Counted from the stretch's first letter, positions 7,943 through 16,180 are shown. The stretch: DNA of 33,360 bases from an uncultured Butyricicoccus sp. (GCF_944381005.1 NZ_CALWJM010000019.1:1-33360), one strand, 5' to 3'. The notes: generated from the sequence alone by a model not told the origin. Program-made: numbers and translations.

Positions 7943-8470
7943 ATGGCTCACGATGAGACACGTCTGCTGATTGATGCGCTTCTGTTTGAAAATGGCCATC
8001 TGCGTCGGACACAACATATCTTAAAAGTCTATGCGCTGACCAAAGCAATTGGACAAGCGCAGCGCCTGAGTGCGCAGGAACAGCGCATTGTGCAAGCGGC
8101 GGCCATTCTGCACGATATTGCGATAGGCCCCTGTAAGGCGAAGTACGGTGACGCAGAGCCGCAGCATCAGCAGCAGATAGCAGCACCGTTGGTTTGGCAA
8201 TTCCTAGACCGTGCGGGCTATGCGGAATGTGATTGGACGCGTATTGTGGAGCTGGTCGAAAAGCACCACGAATACGACGAGATTGATGGGCCGGATTTTC
8301 AAACGTTGGTGGAAGCCGACCTCATCGCCAATGTTTATGAAAGCGAGGATGCTTGCGCGAAGGCAAAGGAAGTGCAGCCGCTGTTTCAGACGGCGACCGG
8401 AAAGGCACTTCTGAGCGCGATTATTTCGCATGTGCAGTCGCTGCAAGACGACGACGCGGACGATATATGA
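7943..8470 (+). CDS. HD-domain phosphohydrolase family protein
   Basis: A 175-residue soluble protein of the HD superfamily of metal-dependent phosphohydrolases. The ligand pattern is visible: His25, the HD pair His57-Asp58 in ILHDIA, the double His at 108-109 in EKHHEYDE, and Asp126 in VEADLIAN. Members of this size often act on nucleotides or cyclic nucleotides, but the substrate cannot be read from sequence. AAAGGAGG about 8 bases before the ATG gives a clear start. It lies behind glgP across a weak hairpin and may share its transcript. The C-terminus is a run of Asp residues. Confidence 0.8.
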   Translation: MAHDETRLLIDALLFENGHLRRTQHILKVYALTKAIGQAQRLSAQEQRIVQAAAILHDIAIGPCKAKYGDAEPQHQQQIAAPLVWQFLDRAGYAECDWTRIVELVEKHHEYDEIDGPDFQTLVEADLIANVYESEDACAKAKEVQPLFQTATGKALLSAIISHVQSLQDDDADDI

Positions 8471-8477
8471 CAGGCAG

Positions 8478-8513
8478 AACAGCAGGAAATGATGAAATTT
8501 CCTGCTGTTTTTT
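8478..8513 (+). terminator. Intrinsic terminator after the HD-domain gene
   Basis: AACAGCAGGAAAT (8478-8490) pairs with ATTTCCTGCTGTT (8497-8509), followed by a T run to 8513. Confidence 0.92.
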
Positions 8514-8589
8514 GTTGTGCGGAGTGAAGTTGTTTTGAGGCAGGCAAAGACCAAAAGCGTCCCCAATCGGTGAGCGATAAAAATAGGGA

Positions 8590-8618
8590 TTGCATTCTGG
8601 AAAAGGTTATAATATAAT
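8590..8618 (+). promoter_or_regulatory. Promoter of the iron alcohol dehydrogenase gene
   Basis: TTGCAT (8590-8595), 17-base spacer, TATAAT (8613-8618); a second overlapping TATAAT sits at 8608-8613. Confidence 0.8.
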
Positions 8619-8677
8619 AGGCTTGTAGTGAGAAACACACAAAAATATGACTTGTTTTGACAGGAGTGTTATAACAT

Positions 8678-9868
8678 ATGTCCAGATTTACTTTGCCCAG
8701 AGATTTGTACCACGGAGAAAACGCGCTGGAAGCGCTCAAAACACTGACTGGTAAAAAGGCAATCGTTGTTGTGGGCGGCGGCTCCATGAAGCGATTCGGC
8801 TTTTTGGCAAAAGTGGAAGAATACTTAAAAGAAGCTGGCATGGAAGTCAAGCTGTTTGAGGGTGTTGAGCCTGACCCCTCGGTCGATACCGTTATGAAGG
8901 GCGCCGCTGTGATGCGCGAGTTTGAACCCGATTGGATTGTGTCCATTGGCGGCGGTTCGCCTATCGACGCGGCAAAGGCTATGTGGGCGTTCTATGAGTA
9001 TCCAGACGTGACCTTTGAAGATTTGTGCATCCCGTTCAATTTCCCGACCCTGCGCACCAAGGCAAAATTCTGTGCAATCCCGTCTACATCGGGCACGGCA
9101 ACCGAAGTAACTGCATTTTCGGTTATTACCGACTACAAGAAGGGCGTAAAGTATCCGCTGGCTGACTTCAATATCACACCGGACGTTGCCATCGTAGACC
9201 CGTCGCTTGCCGAAACCATGCCCAAAAAGCTGACCGCACACACTGGTATGGATGCAATGACCCATGCGATTGAAGCATATGTTTCGACCATGCACTGTGA
9301 CTATACCGACCCGCTGGCGTTGCACGCGATTGAAATGATTAGCAATGATTTGATTGCTTCGTACAATGGCGACATGAGCGCACGCGCACGCATGCACAAT
9401 GCACAGTGCCTGGCTGGTATGGCATTCTCCAATGCGCTGCTGGGTATTGTTCACTCGATGGCACACAAGACTGGTGCAGCTTACACCGGCGGCCATATCG
9501 TACACGGCTGCGCCAATGCGATGTATCTGCCCAAGGTCATCCGCTACAATGCAAAGGAACCGGCTGCGGCTGAACGCTATGCAAAGATTGCCAAGTTCTT
9601 AGGGCTGGCAGGCACATCGACCGATGAACTGGTTGATGCACTGATTGCGCACATCCAGAAGATGAACCGTGAACTGGATATCCCGACTTGCATTAAGGAT
9701 TACGAAGGCGGCATCATCGACGAGAAGGAGTTTATGGACAAGCTGCCTGAGGTTGCCGAACTGGCTGTCGGAGACGCTTGCACAGGCTCCAATCCGCGCA
9801 GCATCAATCCCGAACAGATGGCAAAGCTGCTCAAGTGCTGCTTCTATGACACCGAGGTAGATTTCTAA
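8678..9868 (+). CDS. Iron-containing alcohol dehydrogenase
   Basis: A 396-residue group III (iron-activated) alcohol dehydrogenase. These enzymes interconvert aldehydes and primary alcohols with NAD(P)H, typically the last step of fermentation. The N-terminal nucleotide-binding domain has GGGSMKRFG near residue 33 and GGGSPIDAAK (91-100). The helical metal domain holds the ligands Asp192 and His196 (GMDAMTHAIEAY), His259 and His273 (VHSMAHKTG and HIVHG), with the conserved extra His263. All are present. Close relatives include butanol and 1,3-propanediol-type dehydrogenases; the substrate cannot be fixed. SD AGGAG at 8662-8666. Single-gene unit with its own strong promoter. Confidence 0.92.
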   Translation: MSRFTLPRDLYHGENALEALKTLTGKKAIVVVGGGSMKRFGFLAKVEEYLKEAGMEVKLFEGVEPDPSVDTVMKGAAVMREFEPDWIVSIGGGSPIDAAKAMWAFYEYPDVTFEDLCIPFNFPTLRTKAKFCAIPSTSGTATEVTAFSVITDYKKGVKYPLADFNITPDVAIVDPSLAETMPKKLTAHTGMDAMTHAIEAYVSTMHCDYTDPLALHAIEMISNDLIASYNGDMSARARMHNAQCLAGMAFSNALLGIVHSMAHKTGAAYTGGHIVHGCANAMYLPKVIRYNAKEPAAAERYAKIAKFLGLAGTSTDELVDALIAHIQKMNRELDIPTCIKDYEGGIIDEKEFMDKLPEVAELAVGDACTGSNPRSINPEQMAKLLKCCFYDTEVDF

Positions 9869-9892
9869 TCGTTCGTGAATCAAAATTAGGAA

Positions 9893-9928
9893 AGGGCTTC
9901 TATGATAGAACCAAATCATAGAAGCCCT
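9893..9928. terminator. Hairpin after the alcohol dehydrogenase gene
   Basis: Perfect 14-base arms (AGGGCTTCTATGAT at 9893-9906 and its complement at 9915-9928). The T tract is weak on both strands. Confidence 0.65.
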
Positions 9929-9945
9929 ATTGTTATTGCGAGAAC

Positions 9946-9976
9946 AAAAAACGGCTTCCGTTTGGAAAGCCGTTTT
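9946..9976 (-). terminator. Intrinsic terminator of the M24 peptidase gene
   Basis: AAAACGGCTT (9948-9957) pairs with AAGCCGTTTT (9967-9976). The minus strand continues into six T; it lies 17 bases beyond the stop codon of the minus-strand gene. Confidence 0.85.
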
Positions 9977-9992
9977 GATGCAAGGTTTTGTG

Positions 9993-11192
9993 TTAGAGTG
10001 GAATGGACTGTAATTCCAGAATTTGACCGGTCAGCGAATGCGCCGCGCCCGATGGCATCACTTCATAGGTGTTTTCGGTGCCGACAACGCCAACGCCCGG
10101 AATGGCAATTTTGGGTTCACAGGCAAAGGTCATACCAGCTTGGAGCGGGGCACGGAAACCGCGCGCAATGACGGGCGGTTCATCCATGACAAGTCCGATG
10201 GAGTGCGCAAGGAATTTGCCGCCGTTCATGAATCCTTCGGCAAACTCGTCCGGAATGGTGGGCCACAGTTCGAGAAAAATTTCTTCAGGTATTGCACCCG
10301 CTACCAGTCGTTCGGCTACACGGCGTTCAAACTGTGCGCACAAGTCATACGCACGGCGGATGCGGTCGGCTTGCGGATGCTGATTGAGGTCGCCGTAGAA
10401 ATAGACGACCGATTTGTCGGTGTGATAGCCGTCTATGCCAGAGGGGATGTCCAACAAAATGAGGTCGCCAGCGTGCAGCAGGCGTTTGTTGTCTCCGATA
10501 GCGGGCATTGCAATACAAGTACCGGCGTTACCGTCCGGGCCGTCGAATGCGGTGACGCGCAGACCGTTTTCCGAGAAGGCGCACAAACCCGCCACATCTT
10601 CCCCAAAAAGCTGATTAAAGCGGGAAATGCCCATTGCACCGCGCGCAAGAAAGGCGCGGTAGATGTCGGCACACAACACGGCTTCACTGATGCCGTCATG
10701 GATAAGCGAAGGGGTGACCTGTTCGAGCACCTCGGCGTGGATAGCGCCCGCCCGACGCATACAGTCCAGTTCATATGCACTTTTATGGGCGCGCAGGTCG
10801 GCCAGAATCGGGGTCAAGTTTTTATATTCGGGGAACGGCAGATACTTGCGCACCATGCCCAGCCATTCCAGAGAAACCGTTTTGCACTCAATATAGGCTG
10901 CTGAGGGAACCGAATAGCTGCCCTCCAGCACGCGAAAGGATTTCATCGGGCGGATATCGTCAAAAAGGGATTCTTCCTGCGCACGAGCAAACGAACGGCG
11001 CACCCAAAGCGTTGCAGCCGACGGTGTCACAACCAGTACGCCATCCTGCATGGTTCCGGTCAGATAGTACAAACTAATCTTGTGATTTATCAGCGCCATC
11101 TCCCAAGCGGGGTCACGCAGATTCAGCGCTTCGCGCAGGGCAGTAAGGCGGGCAGTTAGTTCTTGTTTGGGAACTTGGTTGTGGGTCAGCAT
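9993..11192 (-). CDS. M24 family metallopeptidase (Xaa-Pro peptidase type)
   Basis: A 399-residue cytoplasmic protein with the creatinase N-terminal domain (residues about 1-160) and a pita-bread catalytic domain. The five metal ligands of the family are visible: two Asp in LLDIPSGIDGYHTDKS, a His in FLAHSIGL, and two Glu in CEPKIAIPG and VGTENTYEV. Such enzymes remove N-terminal residues before proline using two metal ions. SD AAGGAG (11202-11207) supports the ATG at 11192. It has its own promoter and converges on the alcohol dehydrogenase gene. The substrate specificity, dipeptidase or aminopeptidase, cannot be told. Confidence 0.88.
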   Translation of the reverse strand: MLTHNQVPKQELTARLTALREALNLRDPAWEMALINHKISLYYLTGTMQDGVLVVTPSAATLWVRRSFARAQEESLFDDIRPMKSFRVLEGSYSVPSAAYIECKTVSLEWLGMVRKYLPFPEYKNLTPILADLRAHKSAYELDCMRRAGAIHAEVLEQVTPSLIHDGISEAVLCADIYRAFLARGAMGISRFNQLFGEDVAGLCAFSENGLRVTAFDGPDGNAGTCIAMPAIGDNKRLLHAGDLILLDIPSGIDGYHTDKSVVYFYGDLNQHPQADRIRRAYDLCAQFERRVAERLVAGAIPEEIFLELWPTIPDEFAEGFMNGGKFLAHSIGLVMDEPPVIARGFRAPLQAGMTFACEPKIAIPGVGVVGTENTYEVMPSGAAHSLTGQILELQSIPL

Positions 11193-11242
11193 AAGTCACG
11201 GCTCCTTTTGACTGGTATAAAAAATACGTTGCTTCTGTTATG

Positions 11243-11270
11243 ATTATAGCAGAATGGCAGATAATTACAA
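11243..11270 (-). promoter_or_regulatory. Promoter of the M24 peptidase gene
   Basis: On the minus strand TTGTAA (11270-11265), 16-base spacer, TATAAT (11248-11243) with a TGC extended -10. Confidence 0.75.
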
Positions 11271-11376
11271 CGAAAAAAGTAGAAAAATCGGGTGAAAAAT
11301 ATCGGTGTGCGCGTGGACAGCGCGAGAAAAAGTCCACGAGAATACACGAATTTTACCGAACTTTATGGCGCGTTCA

Positions 11377-11405
11377 TTGACTTTTTGCACAGTGCGGTTT
11401 ATCAT
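11377..11405 (+). promoter_or_regulatory. Promoter of the cardiolipin synthase gene
   Basis: TTGACT (11377-11382), 17-base spacer, TATCAT (11400-11405). It lies 38 bases before the chosen start, which excludes the upstream in-frame ATG at 11305. Confidence 0.7.
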
Positions 11406-11442
11406 GGTAACAAGCGAAGGGACTCGATTTTTTGGAGGAAGT

Positions 11443-12969
11443 ATGTTAAAGAGATTACAAAAAATGTTGGGTGACCGGCGCATGGTAGGCGGCGTGCTGT
11501 TGATTGCACAAGCGGCTGCAATGGTTTGGCTCATTTGCTTTCTCAGTTGGCGCTGGATGTGGCTGTACCGCGTCTGCAATATCCTCAGTGCCATTATTGT
11601 CATCTGGATTGTGCGTAAATATGACAATCCGGCCTATAAAATCCCGTGGATTGTGCTGATTCTGCTGTTTCCCATTTTTGGCGGTGTGTTTTATATGTTG
11701 TGGGGCAATACCCCGTTCAACCGTGCCCGCACACGGCACAGACATACATTGCGTCAGCCGGATTTTTCAGGCGCGCCAGAACCACCGGTTTGTGATGAGT
11801 TGGCCGCCACGCTGCCGCGCCACACACGCGGCGCACGGTATATTGAAAACGAAAGCGCAATGCCCGTTTGGGGCGATACGGTCACGACCTATTATCCAGT
11901 TGGAGAAAAGCAGTTTGTCGCCATGTGTGAAGCGTTGCAGTCGGCCAAACGCTTTATCTTCATGGAATATTTTATCATTGAAGAAGGTCAAATGTGGAAT
12001 ACGCTGCTGGATATCTTGGTGCGCAAGGCAAAAGAGGGCTGTGAAATCCGGATATTGTATGACGATGCCGGTTGTTTGAGTACGCTGCCGCATGGATATG
12101 ACCAATATTTATGTTCTCTTGGTATCCGGGCGGTGCGTTTTAACCGTTTTATCCCGACGCTTAACACCTACCTGAACAATCGTGACCACCGCAAGATTTG
12201 TGTAGTGGATGGCAATATCGGTTTTATGGGCGGCATCAATCTTGCCGATGAATATATTAACGTCAAGGTGCGTTTTGGACATTGGAAAGATACCGGTGTA
12301 CGGCTGATGGGGCCGGGCGTAGCCAATATGACCGAAATGTTTCTGCAAATGTGGGAATATACGACGGAGGAGGCGGTTTCAGACCGCAAACGCTATATGC
12401 CGACCATCGTGCGCGATGGGGATGGCTATGTACAGCCGTTTTATGACAGTCCGCTGGACGACCGCAATGTGGGTGAAACCGTGTTTATGCACATCATCAA
12501 CCGCGCACAGCGCTATGTGTATATTACAACACCTTATCTAATTTTGGATAATGAGATGATTACCGCCCTCACAACGGCGGCACAGTCTGGAATTGATGTG
12601 CGGATTATGACCCCCGGTATTCCTGATAAAAAGTTGGTTTACCGCGTCACGCGCTCGTATTATTTGCAATTGCGGCGCGCAGGCGTCAAAATTTATGAAT
12701 ATCGGCCGGGCTTTCTGCACGCAAAAATGATTGTATCAGATGATGATGTGGCAGTTGTGGGCACGATGAATATGGATTTCCGCTCCTTTTTCCTGCATTT
12801 TGAGTGCGGTACGGTGTTGTATGGCGGTAAGACCATCACGGAAATCCGAGATGATATTGTAGATACCATCGGTATGAGCCGCGAGATTGATGACGCATGG
12901 TTCCGGAATGTGCCGTGGCTTGCATCCATTGCGGCTTCGGTGCTGCGTTTGTTTGCACCCATGATGTGA
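11443..12969 (+). CDS. cls: Cardiolipin synthase (phospholipase D type)
   Basis: A 508-residue membrane enzyme that condenses two phosphatidylglycerol molecules into cardiolipin and glycerol. Two hydrophobic segments at residues about 18-65 anchor it, followed by two phospholipase D domains. Both HxKxxxxD motifs are complete: His249-Lys251-Asp256 (HRKICVVD) and His426-Lys428-Asp433 (HAKMIVSD), each followed by the usual G-x-N-x-x/M-N-M-D segment. Length equals typical Cls. GGAGGAA at 11434-11440 places the start at 11443 (MLKRLQ); the longer frame from 11305 would begin before the promoter. A terminator hairpin lies about 50 bases after the stop. Confidence 0.93.
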   Translation: MLKRLQKMLGDRRMVGGVLLIAQAAAMVWLICFLSWRWMWLYRVCNILSAIIVIWIVRKYDNPAYKIPWIVLILLFPIFGGVFYMLWGNTPFNRARTRHRHTLRQPDFSGAPEPPVCDELAATLPRHTRGARYIENESAMPVWGDTVTTYYPVGEKQFVAMCEALQSAKRFIFMEYFIIEEGQMWNTLLDILVRKAKEGCEIRILYDDAGCLSTLPHGYDQYLCSLGIRAVRFNRFIPTLNTYLNNRDHRKICVVDGNIGFMGGINLADEYINVKVRFGHWKDTGVRLMGPGVANMTEMFLQMWEYTTEEAVSDRKRYMPTIVRDGDGYVQPFYDSPLDDRNVGETVFMHIINRAQRYVYITTPYLILDNEMITALTTAAQSGIDVRIMTPGIPDKKLVYRVTRSYYLQLRRAGVKIYEYRPGFLHAKMIVSDDDVAVVGTMNMDFRSFFLHFECGTVLYGGKTITEIRDDIVDTIGMSREIDDAWFRNVPWLASIAASVLRLFAPMM

Positions 12970-12980
12970 CAAATTTTGCT

Positions 12981-13008
12981 TTGCCAATGCGGTGCATTGT
13001 GCTATAAT
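12981..13008 (+). promoter_or_regulatory. Promoter directly upstream of a terminator hairpin
   Basis: TTGCCA (12981-12986), 16-base spacer, TATAAT (13003-13008) with a TGC extended -10. Transcription would start near 13015 and meet the hairpin at 13022-13057 at once. Confidence 0.65.
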
Positions 13009-13021
13009 ATGAAATATCGAC

Positions 13022-13057
13022 AAAACGGTTCAGCGCCCAGCGCTGCACCGTTTTTTC
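13022..13057 (+). terminator. Intrinsic terminator or attenuator before the GNAT gene
   Basis: Outer arms AAAACGGT (13022-13029) and ACCGTTTT (13047-13054), inner arms CAGCGC (13031-13036) and GCGCTG (13040-13045), T run to 13056. It can end cls transcripts, but it also lies inside the leader of the acetyltransferase gene. Confidence 0.88.
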
Positions 13058-13090
13058 TCGCCGGGGATGGCGAAAGAGGAGGATATGGGT

Positions 13091-13606
13091 ATGTTGCAGA
13101 TTCGGCAGGCAACGATTGGGGATTATCGAACGGTTTACAAATTGGTACGGCAGGCGTTTGCACAGTCCAAGATTTCGGATGGACAGGAACAGGACTGGAT
13201 TATTGCCCAGCGCAGTACCGCGTGTTATGTGCCTGAACTGGAACTGGTTGCCGAACGAGATGGTCAGATAGTGGGGCATGTACTGCTGACCGAACGCAAA
13301 GTGATTACACCAGATGGATACCATACCGCGCTATATTTGTCTCCGCTGTGTGTCAAACCGGATTGCCGTAAGCTGGGGATTGGAAGCGCACTGGTGACAG
13401 AGGCATTTGCACGCGCGGCAAACTTGGGCTATCAGGCAACCTTTCTTGTGGGTGACCCCAAGTATTATAGTCGTTTTGGGTTCCGGCCGGTCACACAGTT
13501 CGGTATTCAAAACTGTTCCCAAATTCCCGATGTCTATGTGCAGGCGGTGGAACTAAAACCGGGCGCATTGGGCGAAATGCAAGGGGAATTGCATTTAACG
13601 GCATAA
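13091..13606 (+). CDS. GNAT family N-acetyltransferase
   Basis: A 171-residue GNAT-fold acyltransferase that would move an acetyl group from acetyl-CoA to an unknown amine. The acetyl-CoA pyrophosphate loop is visible as CRKLGIGSALV near residue 92, preceded by the beta strand LYLSPLCVKP, and followed by the YYSRFGF segment that is typical of the YhbS-like subgroup. GAGGAGG at 13076-13082 is 8 bases from the ATG at 13091; in-frame ATGs at 13067 and 13085 are before or too close to it. It sits behind a promoter-terminator pair, so its expression could be attenuated, and it converges on the HAD gene across a shared terminator. Confidence 0.85.
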   Translation: MLQIRQATIGDYRTVYKLVRQAFAQSKISDGQEQDWIIAQRSTACYVPELELVAERDGQIVGHVLLTERKVITPDGYHTALYLSPLCVKPDCRKLGIGSALVTEAFARAANLGYQATFLVGDPKYYSRFGFRPVTQFGIQNCSQIPDVYVQAVELKPGALGEMQGELHLTA

Positions 13607-13625
13607 TCGCAGTTTGATACAAAGT

Positions 13626-13664
13626 AAAAAACCCGAATCGTTAGATGATGACGATTCGGGTTTT
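13626..13664. terminator. Bidirectional terminator between the GNAT and HAD genes
   Basis: AAAACCCGAATCGT (13628-13641) pairs with ACGATTCGGGTTTT (13651-13664). The minus strand runs into six T, the plus strand into four. Confidence 0.9.
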
Positions 13665-13691
13665 GTGCCGATAAAGGGATAAGAATGGGTA

Positions 13692-14498
13692 TTAGAACAA
13701 ATAATGTTCACACATATCGGCGAATGCCCCTTCGTGGGCAGGGCAGCACACATAGTCTGCATGTGCCCGTGCGGATGCAGTCCCATCTCCCGGACAAGCC
13801 GCAGTGCCAGCGGTATCAAGTAACTGCAAGTCGTTTTCATTGTCGCCAATGGCAAGCGTGCGGTCAAGCGAAATGCCAAGCTGTTCACAAAGCGTGGTCA
13901 GAGCGGCACCTTTATTGATTCCGCGGGCATAGCAGTCAATATAGTTGTCGTGACTGCGGTGCCATTGGTAACGGGGGTCGGTGTCGGCCGCCAAAATCGG
14001 CATCACACGTTCAATGTCCTCCAGAGAGCCATTGAGCACAATTTTATTGAGCGGTTTATAGAAAATGGTCTTGAAATCGGGTACTTCAATCATGGTATAG
14101 CCGAACAGCTTGGATTCTTCTTTTAGCAAATCGGTGTAACAGGACACATACATTTTGCCATCCATAGGCAGCATGAACGGAATACCGAGTGGAACGTAGC
14201 GGTCAAATAACTCGCAGAGTGTTTCAACGGACAGCATACCCGTCATGGTATTTTCACCAGTCAGCTTGTTGTAGGTTCCGGCACCGCCAGAGTGGATAAT
14301 ATAAGAGAATGCGTCCCAAAGTTCTAGTCGGTCCAGTACAGGGGTAATGGCGGGCAATTCGCGTCCGCTGGCGATTGCGCAGGGAATACCGCGCGCTTTT
14401 AGTTCCATCAAGGCATCGCGGTCACGCTGTGTAATGTTTTCACGGTCATAAAACAGGGTGCCGTCCAGGTCGGTCACAACCAGGTCAAAGCGAGACAT
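13692..14498 (-). CDS. Cof-type HAD superfamily phosphatase
   Basis: A 268-residue HAD hydrolase with a type IIB cap, the Cof family that dephosphorylates sugar phosphates and cofactors such as FMN or PLP with loose specificity. The four HAD motifs are present: DLDGTL with the nucleophilic Asp at residues 8-13, SGRE near residue 44, the Lys of the PLNKIVLNG / GINKGAAL region, and GDNENDLQLL near residue 217 with the magnesium-binding Asp pair. GGAGG at 14508-14512 selects the ATG at 14498, not the upstream ATG at 14549. Promoter at 14541-14569; single-gene unit. Confidence 0.9.
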   Translation of the reverse strand: MSRFDLVVTDLDGTLFYDRENITQRDRDALMELKARGIPCAIASGRELPAITPVLDRLELWDAFSYIIHSGGAGTYNKLTGENTMTGMLSVETLCELFDRYVPLGIPFMLPMDGKMYVSCYTDLLKEESKLFGYTMIEVPDFKTIFYKPLNKIVLNGSLEDIERVMPILAADTDPRYQWHRSHDNYIDCYARGINKGAALTTLCEQLGISLDRTLAIGDNENDLQLLDTAGTAACPGDGTASARAHADYVCCPAHEGAFADMCEHYLF

Positions 14499-14540
14499 GG
14501 GAAAATACCTCCGAAAATCAAATGTTTTAGATACAGCATC

Positions 14541-14569
14541 ATCATACAAACTTTTGCAGGCAAAGTCAA
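14541..14569 (-). promoter_or_regulatory. Promoter of the HAD phosphatase gene
   Basis: On the minus strand TTGACT (14569-14564), 17-base spacer, TATGAT (14546-14541). Confidence 0.8.
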
Positions 14570-14612
14570 CGTGGAAAAATGACAGAATTTAAAGAGATTT
14601 TACAAAACTGCG

Positions 14613-14641
14613 TTGCATTTTGTACGGGATTCTGATACCAT
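14613..14641 (+). promoter_or_regulatory. Promoter of the small membrane protein gene
   Basis: TTGCAT (14613-14618), 17-base spacer, TACCAT (14636-14641) with a TGA extended -10. Confidence 0.65.
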
Positions 14642-14680
14642 TTGTAGTATTAGAATGATTGAAGAAAGAGGAATCCGGAT

Positions 14681-15166
14681 TTGGAAAGTTTATTTACATG
14701 GCTGGAAGCGGCGGGCAAAGAAACCGCTTTGTTTTTGGTTTCCATGGTTCCCTTGATTGAATTGCGCGGCGCGGTGCCGCTGGGCATTGCGGCGGGAATG
14801 CCTTGGAGCGAGGTGTTGCCCATCTGTTATCTGGGCAATCTGGTGCCCATCCCGTTTATTTTGCTGTTTGCCGAGCGGCTGTTGGATTGGCTGGCGCGGT
14901 TGCCGCTGTTCAAAAAACCCGCGACATGGTATACCAATAAGCTCAACAGCAAAAAAAGTCAGGTCACAAAATATGCCAAATGGGGCCTGTTTCTTTTTGT
15001 AGCTGTGCCATTGCCCGGTACAGGCGCGTGGTCGGGTGCTGCCATTGCCGCGCTGCTCAAAATGCCGCCCATCCGTGCTTTTTTCTCCATCGCGGCCGGT
15101 GTGGTAGCGGCTGGCTTGATTATGGCAGTTGCATCTTCCGGCGTTGTGAGTTTGTTTGCCAGATAA
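14681..15166 (+). CDS. Small multidrug export family membrane protein (COG2426 type)
   Basis: A 161-residue integral membrane protein resembling the family named putative small multidrug export protein. Visible hydrophobic segments lie at residues about 12-40, 43-62, 99-125 and 130-158. Family marks are PLIELRGAVPLGIA near residue 24, the GNLVPIPFILLF segment near residue 51, and PLPGTGAWSGAAIA near residue 111, repeated proline-glycine motifs at the membrane face as in DedA-like proteins. Direct evidence of drug transport is poor for the family, so the name is historical. The start is TTG at 14681 behind AGAGGA. Ends at a terminator shared with the next gene. Confidence 0.8.
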   Translation: MESLFTWLEAAGKETALFLVSMVPLIELRGAVPLGIAAGMPWSEVLPICYLGNLVPIPFILLFAERLLDWLARLPLFKKPATWYTNKLNSKKSQVTKYAKWGLFLFVAVPLPGTGAWSGAAIAALLKMPPIRAFFSIAAGVVAAGLIMAVASSGVVSLFAR

Positions 15167-15171
15167 GATAT

Positions 15172-15215
15172 AAAAGCCTTCTGTGAACCGATTGCGGTGG
15201 TACAGAAGGCTTTTT
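15172..15215. terminator. Bidirectional terminator
   Basis: AAAAGCCTTCTGT (15172-15184) pairs with ACAGAAGGCTTTT (15202-15214), five T on the plus strand and four on the minus strand. It serves both convergent genes; its right edge touches the stop codon of the minus-strand gene. Confidence 0.85.
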
Positions 15216-15217
15216 AT

Positions 15218-15850
15218 TTACGATTTGTGCAGCACAAGGCGATAGCCGTGCCGCCATATCATAGGGGTAATACGGTTCATCAAAAATTCGGGTGTCACAT
15301 CTCCATCGGTTTGAATTTCCAGCATGGGGCGCCCGGAGAGATAGTCCAGACGCATCCGCCCCAAACCGTGCGATAGATACCATAAACAACCATGATAGGG
15401 CATGGCAGACAGTTTGGACATCAAAAAACGCTGGGGGATATGGCAGATAACATGGAATACACTGTCCGGGTCGAACAGCATCGCGCTGAGCAGGTCGAGC
15501 GGTAAATGTTCGGATGGATGCAGTAAGAAAGAGGGGCTGTCCGGGTCGCGCACGACAAAGCCGAAGGCTTGGGCACAGTCGGCTAGAATCATGGCATCTG
15601 GGTGGTCAGGGGTGGCGCATTGAAAGTGAATGAGCACAGGCAAGTCGTGTGTCATCATGGTCAGAATGTCCAGTATCATCGGGACAGCCTTGCGCTGGGC
15701 ATCTGGGGCGAAAAATTGCTCATATAAGTAAGGGCGCAGCGTGAAAACACGTTCTTTTTTACTCGATTGCTCGGTCAGCATCACCCAACAGGAACGAAAT
15801 CGGGCGCGCTGTTCTTCGGTTAAGCCCTCATCAAGCCAGTCGGTACTCAT
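15218..15850 (-). CDS. Hypothetical protein, family not recognised
   Basis: A 210-residue soluble protein that I cannot assign. It has no signal peptide or membrane segment. It looks like an alpha/beta protein: helix-rich N-terminus (residues 8-60), then alternating hydrophobic strands (PVLIHFQCATP, AFGFVVRDPD, SVFHVICHIPQRF, LVLHKS). Several conserved-looking Cys and His residues (CWVM, HFQC, HVICH, YHGCLWYLSH) could bind metal, but no known motif fits. GGAGGAAT before the ATG at 15850 and a good promoter make the gene itself credible; a longer frame to 15931 would overlap the promoter. Confidence 0.75.
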   Translation of the reverse strand: MSTDWLDEGLTEEQRARFRSCWVMLTEQSSKKERVFTLRPYLYEQFFAPDAQRKAVPMILDILTMMTHDLPVLIHFQCATPDHPDAMILADCAQAFGFVVRDPDSPSFLLHPSEHLPLDLLSAMLFDPDSVFHVICHIPQRFLMSKLSAMPYHGCLWYLSHGLGRMRLDYLSGRPMLEIQTDGDVTPEFLMNRITPMIWRHGYRLVLHKS

Positions 15851-15889
15851 ACAGATTCCTCCGTTTGGTTCAGACATTTTTGTAAACTT

Positions 15890-15918
15890 ATTATAGGGGT
15901 CAGCACACAGAAAAGCAA
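15890..15918 (-). promoter_or_regulatory. Promoter of the hypothetical gene
   Basis: On the minus strand TTGCTT (15918-15913), 17-base spacer, TATAAT (15895-15890). Confidence 0.75.
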
Positions 15919-15982
15919 GGCTCAAGTGCAAAGTTCACCAGTTTTTCACAAGTGAACGGTGTACAGGTGCCTGCAAAAGTGC

Positions 15983-16010
15983 TTGACTTTTTGCACATGA
16001 GGCGTATAAT
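15983..16010 (+). promoter_or_regulatory. Promoter of tRNA-Ala
   Basis: TTGACT (15983-15988), 16-base spacer, TATAAT (16005-16010); 37 bases before the mature tRNA. Confidence 0.8.
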
Positions 16011-16047
16011 AAAAAGCGTTGGAAGAAGTTTACAAATGGTTCTATAT

Positions 16048-16123
16048 GGGCCTGTAGCTCAGTTGGGAGAGCGTTCGGTTCGCATCCGAGAGGTCAAGGG
16101 TTCGAATCCCTCCAGGTCCACCA
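16048..16123 (+). tRNA. tRNA-Ala (CGC)
   Basis: Complete 76-nt cloverleaf with encoded CCA. The anticodon loop TTCGCAT gives anticodon CGC, reading GCG codons. The acceptor stem GGGCCTG pairs with CAGGTCC, which contains the G3:U70 wobble pair that identifies alanine tRNAs, so the assignment does not rest on the anticodon alone. Confidence 0.95.
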
Positions 16124-16125
16124 AG

Positions 16126-16160
16126 AAAAAAGGGTTTGCCGTCTGGCAAACCCTTTTTTT
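16126..16160. terminator. Bidirectional terminator of tRNA-Ala and of the lrgAB operon
   Basis: AAAAAAGGGTTTGCC (16126-16140) pairs with GGCAAACCCTTTTTT (16145-16159) over a GTCT loop, with long T runs on both strands. Confidence 0.93.
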
Positions 16161-16180
16161 TGATATGACACACTAGATGA

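Noticed and set aside
5479..7944. An 821-codon open frame on the minus strand opposite glgP
   Set aside because: It mirrors the glgP codons and shows no family features; long antisense frames arise from the codon use of GC-richer genes. It has no start signals.
10023..10904. 293-codon frame opposite the M24 peptidase
   Set aside because: The minus strand holds all metal ligands of an M24 enzyme; the opposite frame has no coherent motifs.
11305..11442. 46-residue N-terminal extension of cardiolipin synthase
   Set aside because: It begins upstream of the promoter at 11377-11405; GGAGGAA marks the start at 11443.
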